DNA of 64,000 nt, from positions 252,856-316,855 of the forward strand of contig CM041198.1 in NCBI GenBank assembly GCA_023078555.1, given 5' to 3'. Both the position numbers and the translations under genes were made by a program. The notes below the pieces were generated by a model. The model had not been told where the DNA came from. It did not search any database and saw nothing but the letters and a program-made list of their open reading frames with translations. Positions 1 through 17,790 of the stretch are shown here, piece after piece. Position 1 is the first letter of the stretch, and every line of letters begins with the position of its first letter. The DNA comes from Ulva prolifera. Its lineage: Eukaryota > Chlorophyta > Ulvophyceae > Ulvales > Ulvaceae.

Positions 1-1379
1 TTCACTTGTCTTCCTACATGTTCTCTAGCTGGGCCCAATAGCGCGTGTACAATGTCTGACCAGGCCCCAACGCTTCAACAGCACAGCAAATCTTGAGCAA
101 GATTTGGGACAGCAGTTTTCAAACCAGTGGCTTGACAGAGGGGCCAGCACGTTTTCTACACTTACCACAGCATCCCCTGCATAGTATCAGGAGCAAGTGT
201 GCAACAAGCACCTTCAGGCAGATCCAGGGACTTATGTCGCTCGATCCCGCACCCGACGGCCAAATCAAAAATAAAGAATTGAATATCAGTGATCTCTCCA
301 CGAAGCTCATGTGATCACGACCAAATGTCATATGCAGGCTGCGGCAACAGAATTCTCTTGTGCAAAACATTGGCCAGCAGCATTTAAAGTTGCTTCTGGG
401 CAATTTTGAGATACGAGAACTCATCTCTACAGTGCACTTCAATGCTGAGGAGTATTTGATGCAGGCAGGACTCAGACATGCATTTGACTGTATCAACGTT
501 GACGTCCATGCACAACAGCTACATGTGGTTGCGGTCCGCCTCAGTCTGAGTGATACTGTGCAGTGACGATGACCATCAGGCTGAAAGCGCGTCGAACCTG
601 CTGCGCATATGACATACTGCCTGTAGGCACAAGATGGAGGTGCAACTGAAACTTTTACAACCTGGCTTAGCTGCATGGTGAAAGTGGGAATCACTGCCTG
701 TGCAGGAAGCGGGTTTGTTGCCTTCCTATGCAGCGTGGCAATTTGCAGTTTGAATCCAGCATGTACAGATTGATCCTGTGAGCAGCAAGTGCCGGCAGCA
801 GCTCTCATACGCCAATGCTGTGGCACACCTCAGGGCCACCTTGCTCATGCAAACCATGTGAAGCCAGCCATGGAACACTCATAGCATGCCATCACCCTTC
901 ATACACACTCCCACATACAGTCAGTACACGGCGCGGCCAATGGTTCCCATCCTCACATGTGAGAGCAGGAATCAGGAGTCCTCAGGGACACAGAAGGTAC
1001 CGTGTCCAGGCAATGCATACCGGAATGGCAGTCCATGAGGCATAGAGGTGGGCTTGTCCGCTGCCATGCACGGACAGAGTCTCAACAAATTAATCGATGT
1101 GTCTGGAAGGTTTTGCTTACTCTCTTTTGGCGCGTCAGTGTACCAAAGCTACACACGCAACTGCAAATGACTGCTTCGGTAGCACGGCGGCCCAGGGGGA
1201 TCTGCATGAGAGCAAACAGCAGAGCTGCCTGCTGATACCTCTGCCTGCAGGCAATTTGCAGGGGAGGAATCATCAGGGCTGTGTTCTGACACAGTCGATG
1301 GTGATCCACCAGTGGGAAGTCCGCCACAGAGTGGCAGTTGTGTATGTCTCAGATCAGCTGCGCATGATGTGCTGACATG
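1..1379. other. Intergenic, downstream of SRP54
   Basis: No exon with recognisable family motifs was found on either strand. Open frames exist (for example about 119-826 minus and 360-566 plus), but their translations are rich in Cys, His and Arg without domain-like patterning, and they overlap each other on opposite strands. The right part is presumably the SRP54 3' untranslated region, since that stop codon is at 1380. Confidence 0.5.
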
Positions 1380-5857
<4,478 letters not shown>

Positions 5858-7403
5858 TTATGACAGCCGTAGGGCATGCGCACACACAAGGTCGGCACGA
5901 CTCCTGCCGTGTGCTTCGTCATGAAGTTCACATAATGCAGAAATGGTCTTCATGCCCCATCGATTGATGATACTCTCGAGTTGCACATCGATCCCCTGAG
6001 TCTCGGTGTTGCGGACGTGCCGCGTTATCTGCACAGCAACATCGCCTATCATAGCGTCACAAACACTGCACCCACAGCTACGGGCAGCGCAGCCTGATTG
6101 TGTGGTAGCATGCCGCAACGCCACAAGGTGCCCCATGGTCTGATCCTAGGCTTTGCCTTTTGCGTCAGCAGGGCTGAGACTCTGCAGCAGGGCGGCCCCA
6201 ACATGGTTGATGCGCCCCAGAGACGTTTGAGTGCATGAGTACATATTTCTGCTTACATCAGCAGAACATAGTCACAATGGCGCACCTCAGATACAGTGGG
6301 ATCAGCAACAAAGCGCACAGCCCGCTCCAGTGTCATGCCATACATCACTCGGTCGCCATGCTGAGTCTTGTTTGGGAACATGTTTTCCTCAACCAGCAAT
6401 GACGCATTCTCGGACAGCAGCAGCAGGAAACTGACCCACGAGTCCGAAACGGTGTCTCCACAACTGAAATGAAGTTCTTCTGATATAGGAACTTGCATCA
6501 GTGCCAGGGGCCACTCGGGCAAGCCTTTGGTGCCTGGCGGCACCACGCCGACATGGCACTGCACGAACGTGCTCTGTGGCATCCTGGCTGAGGAGTGCAT
6601 ATGGAGATTCGGGAATCGGCCGCTTCTAGCAGGAGCTACCGGATGTTCCGATTGCAAATGGCTTGGGCGTAGATCTCGCTGCCCCGAGATGTTGATGCTG
6701 AGCCACTGGGCATGCCACGTGTCTCCGAGCGGGCATGTGTGCCTGTGGTGAGCTTGCCAATGCGTCAAAAACCTGGAGATGTGTGGGATTCTGGTCATTG
6801 TATATAACGCCAACTGTCCGCATATCGTCGTAAATTTATCAGGCATGTTGGTGTGCCAGGTCCAGGACTGCAGTGGCGCATGTATCGCTTCACAGCGCCA
6901 CACCTGCTGTCATCCATTGAAGCATCACCTGGACTATCCATCCATGCATATGATTGTTCCATTGCGCGGGCATGGAAGCTCTCCCGAGCAGCCAAATCCT
7001 GCTCGGTCAGGGAGAGCTGCCAGTAACCTGACGACAGCACGATGTCTTACACTTGGAAAAAAAAAACTTGGTTCGGGGCAGTCATCCGTAACGGGAACAA
7101 TAGAAGCCTCACACCGTTTATAACCGATTTAAGGCGCGGCACTAACGCGCTTATCCGCTCGGGGAGCAGCGGGTTGCCAAGGCGGTCGATCGTATCGACC
7201 ACAAGATGGCGATGCCGCAGAGAGTTGAATGCGGTTACCAGGTAGCGATTGGTCGTGCACAAACTGTGGGGATTCACCTCCGCGTAAATTGCACTTGGCC
7301 ATGCCCTTCCACAGCGTCTAGCAACGGCACTGTACGAGTTCCGTTGCGCCTGTGCTAGCATTGGTGCCGGACGGCCCAGTGCCCAACGCGATCGCCTAGA
7401 CAT
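5858..7403 (-). CDS. Unrecognised multi-exon gene, head to head with RAE1
   Basis: I do not recognise the product. Exon 1 (7403-7115) reads as an Arg/Ala-rich N-terminus followed by AIYAEVNPHSLCTTNRYLV and LLPERISALVPRLKSVIN. The join to exon 2 (7027-6904) keeps frame (phase 1, GT-AG) and gives GYWQLSLTEQDLAARESF and SYAWMDSPGDASMDDS. Further left on the same strand, about 6600-6253 reads well: HVGVVPPGTKGLPEWPLALM, SFLLLLSENASLLVEENMF and GMTLERAVRFVADPTVSEV. A possible last exon at about 6050-5940 contains GDVAVQITRHVRNTETQGID. The exon borders between 6904 and 6600, the end and the stop are not settled. The N-terminus is compatible with a mitochondrial presequence. I considered a TCAIM/DUF4460-like protein from the AIYAEVNPHSL stretch but the match is too weak to name it. 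Confidence 0.45.
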
Positions 7404-8051
7404 ATTGCTACATTATAACCCAGTACATTAGCGACGCATCTTCGCGTCTGTAGAACACAGTAGCGCTGTTAAGACTTCGAAGTCAAACTGAAAACAAGAT
7501 CGTTCCGCGTCGCGAACACGATGTCCCGCACGACATGCAGACGATCGGCAGCCCATTCTGAGATATGACTTTGCACATCGCATGCTGCCGCTGATCTGGT
7601 CCCTTCTGAAGCAACCGTCTATAATACAGATCGTGATTGGCATGTGTGTCGTGGTGCACTAGGCAATGCTGCCATGCTGCAACATACCCTTAAGAAGGCG
7701 GCATACCAAGTAGGCAAGCTGGACGTTTGTGCTGATCTGTACTTAAATTAAGGCATCGCCTGAGTACTTTCGCGAAGCCGCGCGAGCCTACCCGGACCCG
7801 CTTGAGTTTTTGCACGACAGCATGCATGTAAGCAAACAACGGTGAGTGCGTCGGCTCCTCCACAGCCGTAATTGAGGCCATAGCGACATAAGAGCAATCA
7901 AACTTTTGTAATCGTCCTGGGTAGATCACTGTTAACGAACGCTTCTCGCCTGTCTGAATTGGACGGTTGCAGGACCTTAATTCGCATCTCGCCGGCATTC
8001 AGCCTTCCCTGATACGCCAGAACTGAGAATCAAGACAAATAGCCTGATGAC
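7404..8051. promoter_or_regulatory. Divergent intergenic region, probable bidirectional promoter
   Basis: About 650 bases lie between the first Met of the minus-strand unknown gene (7403) and the first Met of RAE1 (8052). Both genes must be transcribed outward from here. I see no clear TATA box or other named element, and short open frames (for example 7690-7998 minus) have no recognisable motif. Confidence 0.4.
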
Positions 8052-9678
8052 ATGAGTCTGTTTGGAGCGCCCGCTTCGACAAGCTTCGGTACACAGAACA
8101 CGGCATTTAACACAAGTACATCAACAGCGCAAGATGCTCCCGTCATCTCTCCTCCAAGTGACACGGTCTCCTCTCTAAATTTTACACCTGCTCCCAATGA
8201 GAACTACTTGCTAGCTACATCATGGTCGGGGCAAGTCCAGTTGTGGGACGTGGCGATTCAGGGCACAGCTGTTGGTTCCCAGCCCAAGGCGGAAACGAAA
8301 CACGATCTGCCGTTAGATTCCGCCTGGACTCCGGACGGAAAACAAGTTCTGACTTGCGGCGCTGATCGAACGGTCAAGCTTTGGGATCTCGCTTCTAATT
8401 CCCAGAAGGTCGTTGGCCAGCACGATGGTCCAATTCGCCATGTATGTATGCTGGACCCCGCAGTTACCGGGAACACGCACATAGTCGCTACAGGTGCTCT
8501 TCGTTCCGGTCTCGCACTGCTGTGTAAGCTTGTAAAGCAGAAAAAAGGGTCACACTGAACCCGGCAGAGAACCTGGACATGACTTCAGGAGGGTGGGATA
8601 GCAAGCTGAAGTACTGGGACCTGCGCACATGTGGAAGTGTTGGGGAGGTGCAGCTGGAGGCGAAGGTTTACGCAATGGACACAAGAGAACGCCTCTTAGT
8701 GGTTGGGACTGCAGAGCAGCCCAACCCTCAACCCGCACCAGCACTGGGAGCTTCCTCCACACCAGGGAGTGATCGTACCCGAAAGATTTATGTGTTCGAC
8801 CTGCAAACCCCCAACACGCCTTTGAAGGTCGAGGCATCCCCATTGTCATATCAGACGCGTTGTGTTGCTGCTTTCCCGAGCAACGCTGGGTATCTGGTAG
8901 GAAGTATAGAAGGGCGCGTCGCAGTGCAAAATTTTGAAGGCATGCACCCAGACAAGCAGGCATCATACACGTTCAAGTGCCATCGCCGGACTCTCGATGC
9001 CAATGGCAACATCGCTCAAAACACTAAGGTGGGCCCTTGCGTCAGTCTAGCACAAGGCTGTTGTGTCAATAGGTTCGGTGGTGTCTGCCTTGGTCAGCAT
9101 ATTTGAGCATGGTGCCTCAACCCTTATGAAGCATGCGTTCAGTGTCGTTGTCGCTGCTCTTCATTTCAACACAGTGTTTCTCTGTCTACATTCTGCAGCA
9201 CCCCAGAGAGAGGTCATAACATTCTCGTGTGGCAAGCGTAGAACTCGCTATATTCTCTGCATGACAGGCCACGTTTCAAGTGGCAATGCAATGCAAACTG
9301 TCAGAGCAAAGTGATCACAAAGATTTTGTGCGGCAGGGACAGTATGGCCGCAAAGATGTGTATGATGAAGTTTATGCTGTAAATGTCATACGCTTCCACC
9401 CAATTGGCACCTTCATGACCGCCGGTTCGGACGGAAACTTCACGTTCTGGGACAAGGATGAGAAGGCGCGGTTGTGCAAGTCTCAGGCCAACCCTGTGAA
9501 GCCGATCACATCTGCAACTTACAGTAGTGGAGGTCACATCATGGCATATGCGTGTGGATACGACTGGGCACAAGGGCATGCACATCATGACCCGACCAAC
9601 CCTGCAAACCAACCACAGATTTTGCTGCACCGCATGGAAGAGCGTGAGTACCAACGGCGCAAGAATGCCAAGAAGTGA
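8052..9678 (+). CDS. RAE1: mRNA export factor RAE1/GLE2, WD40 protein
   Basis: RAE1 is a beta-propeller that binds the GLEBS motif of a nucleoporin at the nuclear pore and takes part in mRNA export. Exons 8052-8462, 8570-9028 and 9337-9678 join in frame to 403 residues. The N-terminus MSLFGAPASTSFGTQNTAF is the usual RAE1 start. WD repeat cores include LLATSWSGQVQLWDV, QVLTCGADRTVKLWDL, MTSGGWDSKLKYWDLRT, and FMTAGSDGNFTFWDKDEKAR. RAE1 signatures GSIEGRVAVQNFE, TFKCHR, and YAVNVIRFHPIGTF are present, as is the C-terminal YACGYDWAQGH. At the first intron I chose the GT at 8463 over the stronger-looking GTATGT at 8442. Both keep frame, but only the former preserves the nine-residue spacing between HDGPI and NLDM seen in plant RAE1. 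The protein is about 40-50 residues longer than usual because of a Pro/Ala/Ser-rich loop near TAEQPNPQPAPALGASS. Confidence 0.95.
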
Positions 9679-10953
9679 TGGACGCCATATACCATGTACG
9701 TGTGGGTGTAGCCAACTTTATGTGTCGCTGCGACTGTTGGCTTCAGCAGTTGCCCTTGTGCACAATATTGAGATATCACCTGTTCAGCACGTGCAGTTTG
9801 GCGTGCTGTTGCTCGTGTAACGCAAACTTCAGTGCACACTTGTGTTTACACGATCCTATGTACTAGTTAGACATCGATTTATGTAGTGTCTTGGTGATGG
9901 CACAACACTTGCTGAACACACTCGGATCGCAATATGAAGCGGCAATAGCACGCTTAGCCGCACCACAGTCTGCGATGTGGCCCATGCAGATGGTCCATGT
10001 TGTCAGTGCTGTGCAATACCAACCATTATGTTTTGGTTGCCGACCGACGCTGCGCGCTTTATTGCACAGGCTAGCACGCAAAGCGTCTCATTTATTCCGT
10101 CAGTGATGATTACCTTTGGATGGGTTGCATACACATCGATTGGGCCACACTCAGAAGTGCTGCGAACTGCTTGACCGGAGTAAAAGTCTGCATGACTGAG
10201 CTAAAGGAGGCTCCGCTGCTCAATCTGGTGCAGCGTTCCCCACATTTGCAGAAGCCACTGCTGGGCTTGGCGAGTATGATCACCAAGGGGTATGATCACC
10301 AAGCCTTACATGTCACATTCGTGACATCGCTACGATCGCTTGGCGTCACGTGTGCATAGTTTGACGTGGTGAATCGCCCACAGGCCTGCTGCAATTGGTC
10401 TGCCTCGATAGGGAACGCACGTGATCTCAACAGTATCCTTGGCAAACCAGGAACTCGGAGCACCGGTGATGGCATGCTAGGATGGATTGATGATCATAGA
10501 GTAGAAGAGCATGTACTTTTGTGATATTGTGGCTGCGGGGCCGCCATTTTCCCTGTCAGATCTGGTGCGATCACCTACCTGGTTCCAACACCAGCGTTTC
10601 CTGAAGCCAAGAAGTGAAAGAATCAAGGAAGTAAATCCATTCACGTTACACGGGGCCCAATGTACATCAGTTGATTGTGTTGGAGTCTTGCATGTAGTCG
10701 TGCATGCTACCCTGGGAGCTGTGTGGCTAGGGTTGCAGACAGCTGGGTCCTTGTCACTTGTGGCAAGCATATGCAGGTTGCACAGCTGGGACAGCTAAGT
10801 AATTGAACCCGATACCATGTACCATGAAGAATACACCGAAATCTATCCCGTTTACAGAATTCAAACCAGTCCAGTGGAATACGATATCTGGAATGCTACC
10901 AGATGCGGTCACATATTCCTGCGAACGCCACACCATGCATGATTTCAATGCCT
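9679..10953. other. Intergenic between convergent RAE1 and exportin-T
   Basis: About 1.3 kb lies between the RAE1 stop (9678) and the exportin-T stop (10954, minus). It presumably contains both 3' untranslated regions. Short open frames on both strands carry no recognisable motif, and I see no repeat longer than the small direct repeat GTATGATCACCAAG at about 10274-10300. Confidence 0.45.
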
Positions 10954-13900
10954 TCAGCTACATTTGCTTGGAATCCTCGACACGACCCCTTGCTTGAGCC
11001 GCATCAAGACTTTGAAAGCATCCTTGATGCCTTTTATATCACCGTCACGGATCTTTTGAAGGAGGACAGACCACTTCTGTGGGGCATCCTGACTGAGTGA
11101 TGCCGCAACATCATTCTCAATGAATCTGCCTGCCGCACGCATGAAGTCTTCCCCATAGAGCTCGTGCAGAGTCTCGATACATGCTGCTACCTGTACTGAG
11201 GCATGAGTCTTCCCTGGGGGTTTGATCGTCAGTTTCCTGGTCCATGTGGAATCTGAGGACAGTGATCTTGGCCGATTGGGTCATATCAAGGGACCACACC
11301 TCAGAAAGCAGGCCAAGAACACTTCCATCCCGGACATCAACAGTGCCATTGACTGTACCGCGCATGCAGCAGGCCACGCCTATGCTCTCAATTGCGAAGG
11401 ACTTGAATGACGGATCTGAGCCCCACAGCTTGACAAGCTTGGCCAGAGCCCCAATACAGGTTTTTCTTGTCGACACATCCACATGAGATGCAGCCCCCTG
11501 CATGGAGCACACAGCCCATCATCAGCCCATCAGATGCCCAACGACGTCCCTCGCTTTGACCTCTTGCTGCTGATCGGGCACATTTGTAATGGTCAATTCC
11601 GTCCGCATGAGCATTGCCATCTCGGCACATACCAGGTCGGCTATCAGCAGGGGGAGCGCGGCCGATCGAGCACAGTGACACACAATGACCTGGCAATTCA
11701 TGTGGAGCTCGAAAGTGTGGGGAGCCCCGTGTGAGTGGGCAGCACACTGTGGCCGCACACCGATGCCTTATAGGATACCACAACGCACATACACAAAACC
11801 ACAAATCACGTCAACAGGTCTGTACGGGATATGGGAAGCAAAGTATCCTATAAGCAGCTGCAAGTTATGCAGTGGGAAGAGCGTAAGCCTTGCACAAGGT
11901 CTGGGTCATACCTTCACGACTGCAGGCATAGCCTTGCTCAGTGCCTCGCCCTGAGGAAGCACGGACTGAAGCAGCTCATTCGTGATCAGAAGGTGCAGGA
12001 GGTGAAAGTACACCTGCTGCAGCTCCCCAGACTCTAGCAGGTCTGATGTGCTCCCAGTCCGGCCGCCTCCAACACGGACCTGCGCAGCAGCCGCCGCGCC
12101 TGTCCAGTCCCACGAATCAGGTAGAATCTGGTGCACCCTACACGTAGTGCACATTATTCTGTCGCACCGAATGTGTGGAAATTACAGAGTACGAACCTTC
12201 CCGAACGAACCACACAAATGATGCGCCAATGAGTCGCTGAATGTCAGCATGGCGAACAGTGCAGGCAGTTCACACAGAAACTGCAAAAGCGCGATGCCAC
12301 CAAAACGATGCCGCATTCACAAAGATTGTGGCCTGATATACTGGGCGAAGAAGTAGCCCATGGTTGAGAGAGCACTAGCAGCGAGCACAGGCACATGGCG
12401 CGGCAGATGCAAGGGCTAGATCACACTTCACCACCACAGACGGCACAAGCTCGCGGAGCATCGCCACAAGGCCTTGTGGGAACTTGGCGATCAGCTGGTT
12501 GAGCAGTCGTAGCGCCGTCGTCATGTCAACTGTGTCACAGTCCCTCGGCAGCAGTGCCGCCAGCACCTGCGGCAAGAACGGCTGCACCTGCGGCCCTAGG
12601 CACTCCACCATGCGGTGCAGGTACGAGATAAACCTCGCCCGCAGCATCTTGTTGCGTGGGAGACGCTCTGGGATCAGCAGTGCCACCGGCAGGACGTCCT
12701 GGAAAAGTGCCCCTGCACAGCAGTGCCATATCTGTTTCGTTCGCACGCACAGGTGATGCACGGCCAACATGTACGAGGCGTGGACCAGAGACAGTTGTGC
12801 TCCAAATGCAAAGAATGCATCACAGCATACGTCATCAACCAATTGACCAAGGCACCCATGCGAGTCCTTCCACATGCTGCGACATGAACTACTGATATGT
12901 GATGTTACGCATCATCACAGTGTGGCTTTGCTTGACGAAATCAACCATTGCACTGCGTGGGGTAGTACCGCATCAATGAAATCTGGATGTTCATCACAGA
13001 AGCTGACAACAGCTGGCGGAGCCTTGCACCTGCGATGCGAACCACAAGCAGCAACTGCGACCAAAGAGTCAGGCTGCGCACAGGAATTGCTGGCTTGGAG
13101 AAGGCACCACACCGATGCGGGGTCGATGCTTGGTCATGCGTTCCTGTGAAAATCCTTTGGAAAGGCGCGCCACTGCCTCGAGAGCATGGCTGAGAAGCAT
13201 TGCATGTGAGGCTGTCGCGGGGAGCATGAGGCCTGGGTGCGCCACAGACGCCGGAGGGCTGGAACCCATGATGGCGATCGTGGAGAGGTCGCCATCGAGG
13301 TTGGAGCGCAGCTGCGTGCACAGCTGCTGTAGCAGGCCCCGCACGCATGCTACCTGCACCTCCTCTGGGACGTTGTCTGACGCCAGCAGCAGGCTCATGG
13401 CCTCCCATGCATACAAGCGGTCGTCCAGCTGCAGCGTTGCACCCGGGGCTCCTACAGCAAGAACCCACATCGTCCATGCACTCTGAGGTACACTTGACAC
13501 CAGAATTGCGTGACAGAAGTGCGACCAAGTCAAGCACCCAATGCAGCGGTGATGGCATCACTGCTGACCGCCATTCTACTTCTTTGGAGAACAAGCAGCA
13601 AGGGAGGTGGTGGAACATGCCAGTTTGTCAAATTTGCGAATTCCGGGCTGACACGAGGCCTCCACATTTGTAAGGTATAACTCGCAACAACGCCTGTGCA
13701 TTGATACCGACAACCACTGCATCCAACACGAATCCCATCCGGGCGCACACCTTTGCCTTGAGTGGCCTTCAAGAGGCCGCTCGATGTCTGCGCAGGATTT
13801 GCAGCGATGGCCGTGATCACAGGCACCAGTCCTTGAATCAGCTCCTCCAGATACCCCTTCAAGCTCGGGCGCAGGACCTTGACGACACGCATGAACAGGT

Positions 13901-16900
13901 AGCATGCGCGCGTTGCATGTGCGTGGTGTTCATGCGACAGCCCACACTCCCCCAGGAATGCTCGCATCACGGTGGGCACAAGGTCTGCATTCTCAGATGC
14001 CACGCGTACGTACCGCACCTGCATGTCCACACAAGAATGAGTCACCTCAGCCTGAGCAACACTCCAGCCCACGCTTTCGTTCTAGGGCAGGTACTACACA
14101 CGATGGGGCGAGGAACGCACAAAGCACTCTAGCACAGCCCCGGCGACAAGCCGATGCTCCTGGTGCGGCACCCCACCCGACATCAATAGTGTCACAGGCT
14201 CACGGAAGCCGCCACAGCTGGAGGAGTTGACGTCATCGACTAGCGCCTCGCCCAGCTCATACAGCATCACCACTGCAACCTCAACATCCTGCCAGCGCGG
14301 GGAGGTGCCGGCGGCAGTGAGGCTGGAGAGCAGCGCATGCACCGGCGCGATCGCAGCCCTCGGGATAATCTTGGCGGTGTTGCGCAGCAGCGTCGACAGC
14401 TCGTGCCGGCGCTCGTCTATCGCCTCCTCCTCCTCCTCCGCCAGGACTTCCTCCTCGTGTGAGGCCGCCAGTGCCGGGGGCACGGCGGAGTCGGCAGGGT
14501 ACCGCATCGCCACTGCTAGCCCCTGCATCAGCAGCACAAGTGTTGCTTGGAGCACGGGCATATTTGGCGATGCTGGGTTCACATGGGTGGTCGACAAACC
14601 TTCTGCTGCTGCTGCAGAGGATGTGTGCTACGCTGGAGTGGCCGCAACCTCACTCCGACATGAAGCAGAGACTGGGAGTCCGCTGTAACGGAGGGCACCA
14701 AGCAGATGGGACCCTGGGAATGTGCAGCTTCCAAACTGCACTTGTCTGGGCTGAGTCTTCCCCACTTGTGTGCAGAGCAGGCCCGGCCAAGAGCTTTGGT
14801 GCAGATTCAAAACAGTGATTGCGGACACGTGGCAAGCAGCAGACACCTACAACCCAGGTGTGGGTGCCAGCGGCGTCACCTCCATGAGCTGCAGCAGCTG
14901 CGGCCGCAGTCCGACCTCTGCAGACACCTGCCGCTTGCAAGCATTCCTCACTCGCGCTAAGTGTGCCGTCAGGAACGGAATGCATGAGAGGCATATGTGG
15001 CTATCCTCGTAGTAGAGGGTACGCAGAGCTGGGATCATCAGCTGCTCCAGAAGCTGCTGGCCAGCTGCCATGGACGCATGGGCCTCCACGCTGGTACCGG
15101 TGTCCACATCAATTCCTAACGCCTGCATGTGCAGACACAGCGTGCACGCCCGGTAGCACTCATGCTCTACAAGCCGTTGGCGTTCAGCCATGCTCAGCAA
15201 TGCTTATTGTGAATACGACTGCCTGAATTCACCGCACGCACAAACCCTCAACTGGTTCTCCAGCAAGCAGCTACAATGACACACAGGCTATGCCGACATG
15301 ACTCCAAGTAATACTTGCGCACCCAATGGTACACATAAATCGCAGCAGGAATGCATGAAGGCTGATTTCATGAGCGGGCACCTGCATGCTGATGAGTTGA
15401 TTCTCAATGCGTTTGAGGCTCTCAATGGTCTCGCATGCAAGGATGTTCAGAAAGCCAGTGAGATACTCTGCGGCGTCCATGTCCAGCTCACCGCTGCCAT
15501 TGGCAATGGCCTCCCACCGTGATGCAACTAGTGACACTTGCATCTGCTGGATCAGGTGCAGCTTTGGCTGCGCTTCCATCCGTTTGGACAGGATCGAGGA
15601 AAGCGTAGCCGCTGCCGCCCCCTGCAACTCGGAAGACCCTGCACAACATCTGCCAGGCATTGCAGCACAGCACACAACTACACATGCAGATGCCAGGATC
15701 ACGCCAAACCAGGACGACAAAGCTCAAGCTTATGAAAGCGGAATTGTTGCTGAGCAGTGAGAGGAAGCTAAGTTCACTAGCTGCGTCGGTGAACTCTGGG
15801 CATAGTGGCTGATGGCTTGCGGTGGTCACGCTGTATATCGCATGTAACAACAGTCTGGGTGCTACTGCTGCCACACCTTGCAGCAGCTGCCGCAGGAGTT
15901 CCATAAAGTCTGGAGTAACAATGAGGTTGATGTCAACCCAGTCAATATAGCGCTGGAGGGCGCTGAGCATGGATGCAGCTGTCTCAGGATTTTTGTTGCG
16001 GTGCGTCACAACCAGGCCGATTGCGGCTGAGATGACGGCAGACACATCCCGTTCCCGCATCGCATCCTTAAATGCCATGGAGCGCCTTGAGCCAGCATCA
16101 CTGCGGGGGATTTCCAAGGAGATGACATCTTCATCTAGTGCCAGCAGCACGCGGGCAAACATGGAGGCTCTTGCTGCATCGCATGCTGCTGCAGCAACAA
16201 TGTCAGCAAAGAAGTTTGGCCAGGCCTCCGGGTACAGCTCCTGCACGGCAAGCAGCCACGATGTGTCTGTCTTGTGGGATGCTCGTGGTGTGGCAGTGTG
16301 AATCACTGTGACTTGACTCTTGCAGACCAACGATGATGAGTCCCATTGATGGCCAAATCTAACACATAAAACAGAATGCTCAGTGTTCAACATGGCCAGT
16401 ACCGGAGTCGAACCCAGCCCAGGTATAGAGTCACGTTCCAGGACCACATGCAGCAGGGGCACTGTGTGGCATTTCCTGAGGCCAGTCCGTGCATCTTGTT
16501 GCATATAACCCGATGCTGGGAACTGTGCACAAGGATCTACTTGCAATAGTTCACACAAGCCTGGTTTTGATGCACTCATCATCTTGAGAGGTGGTTGCAG
16601 TTGCTTACACACAATGTGTGCAGCAACAATGGCAGAAAGAAAACGCCATACCGCTGCGAGGGCTGCAAGAAGTTGCGCTATCTTATTCTGCACAAAGGCG
16701 GGCGAACCCAGTGCAACGGCATTATCCGCAAAGCCCCACTTTGCCACTGTTGCTCGAGTCGCATGCACATCATGCCCTGCCGCACAGCGAAAGTTTGTGC
16801 TGCTGACGACCTGCAGAACAACATAATGACCACCGATAGAGCCTTTGAGTAATCTGCTGGACATGGATGGGCACAAACGGCTGCAGGTGTGCGATTCAAC

Positions 16901-17034
16901 ACTCATACCTCCAGGATAGACTTGATGCACCAGAACTGAACCTCTGGTTTGCTGGTCGTCTCAAATAGCTGGAAGCACGAGTTGAAGTGATCGCCTTGTT
17001 GTCTTCTAGCTGTAAGGAATGCTTCTGCGTTTTC
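10954..17034 (-). CDS. XPOT: Exportin-T (tRNA exportin, XPOT/PAUSED), many exons
   Basis: This karyopherin carries mature tRNA from nucleus to cytoplasm with Ran-GTP. On the minus strand, exons that join in frame include 17034-16909, 16810-16652 and 16240-15877. They contain SKPEVQFWCIKSILE, GSPAFVQNKIAQLLAALAA, ELYPEAWPNFFADIVAA, LLALDEDVISLEIPRS and DWVDINLIVTPDFMELLRQ. Later exons carry AAAATLSSILSKRMEAQPK, LTGFLNILACETIES, RRHELSTLLRNTAKIIP, RACYLFMRVVKVLRPSLKGY, ALEAVARLSKGFSQERM, ARFISYLHRMVECLGPQ, LRLLNQLIAKFPQGL and, near the C-terminus, TRKTCIGALAKLVKLWG and IRDGDIKGIKDAFKVLM. The order and spacing match plant PAUSED along its whole length, so the gene looks intact at roughly 950-1000 residues. 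The first exon (about 15-25 residues before ENAEAFL) was not located; it should lie within 17.1-17.7 kb. The end is the stop at 10954. Confidence 0.92.
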
Positions 17035-17790
17035 CTGGAAAGCAGTGGGAACCAGTGAAGACATGCACCCTACGAGCCCCGTGCAGCTTGGGCTTATCAT
17101 CAGAACTTTACCTTGACATCGTTCGACAGACTGTGACCACTGAAAGATATCAATATAGCCTGTTCTAATTGCTGCATGTGCCCACAACGTACTCACAATG
17201 GCGTGGGGTGCACTTTGGGGTGCACTGTCGTCTGCCCGGTATGGAAATCCTGGACAAGCCTTAGTCCCACTTGATTTGTATGAGTGTGTGACGCCAGCCC
17301 ATGCTACCCTACCGATTTTGACAGCAGCACTAATGGATCGTCACAAAGTGTATAATCCTGTGTTTGATGCACTCCGGCATGTCAGCACAGGTTGAAACCT
17401 GTTCGACGATTGCCCCGACCCAACAAAGCAGCGCAGTCACTGCCGCTGTTGTCCCTATCTGTTTGCATGGCCTCCTATCCTCGGGTGCCTGTAGAGGAGG
17501 ATAAAAAGGTGATAGGGGCACTCTTGTCACATACATGCCAGCGCATGCGTGTGCACAAGCCTGACGTCGGCACCTGCTGCAGCACGCAGGAAGTTCGCGA
17601 CCACGATCACCTGTTTGATGTCGGCATCCTTTCAGGGCCAGCACCAGTGCCTATCATATTGGGCACGATCTTTCTCGTGATTTGTCCTGATAAGTTCACT
17701 TGCGCGCACACACGCACTGCGGTGCCTTTATCAGCTACCGGATTCTTACGTGCTTTGCAGTATCCTGTTACCTCCTCTGATCACGGAAGG
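17035..17790. other. Upstream region of exportin-T and of the UBAC1-like gene
   Basis: The missing first exon of exportin-T must lie here. One candidate donor is the strong GTGAGT on the minus strand near 17195, but no convincing start codon in frame was found. The start of the plus-strand UBAC1-like gene is also nearby. Confidence 0.4.

Noticed and set aside
119-826. Minus-strand open frame of 235 codons
   Set aside because: Cys/His/Arg-rich, overlaps open frames on the other strand, no motif or splice partners; taken as chance.
8442-8447. GTATGT as the first RAE1 donor
   Set aside because: A better consensus, and it also keeps frame, but it would delete seven residues whose number is constant in RAE1 proteins.
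16385-16470. tRNA-like T-loop text (GGGTTCGACTCC on the minus strand)
   Set aside because: No pairing acceptor stem, the T stem does not close, and no D arm at the right distance; it lies in an exportin-T intron.
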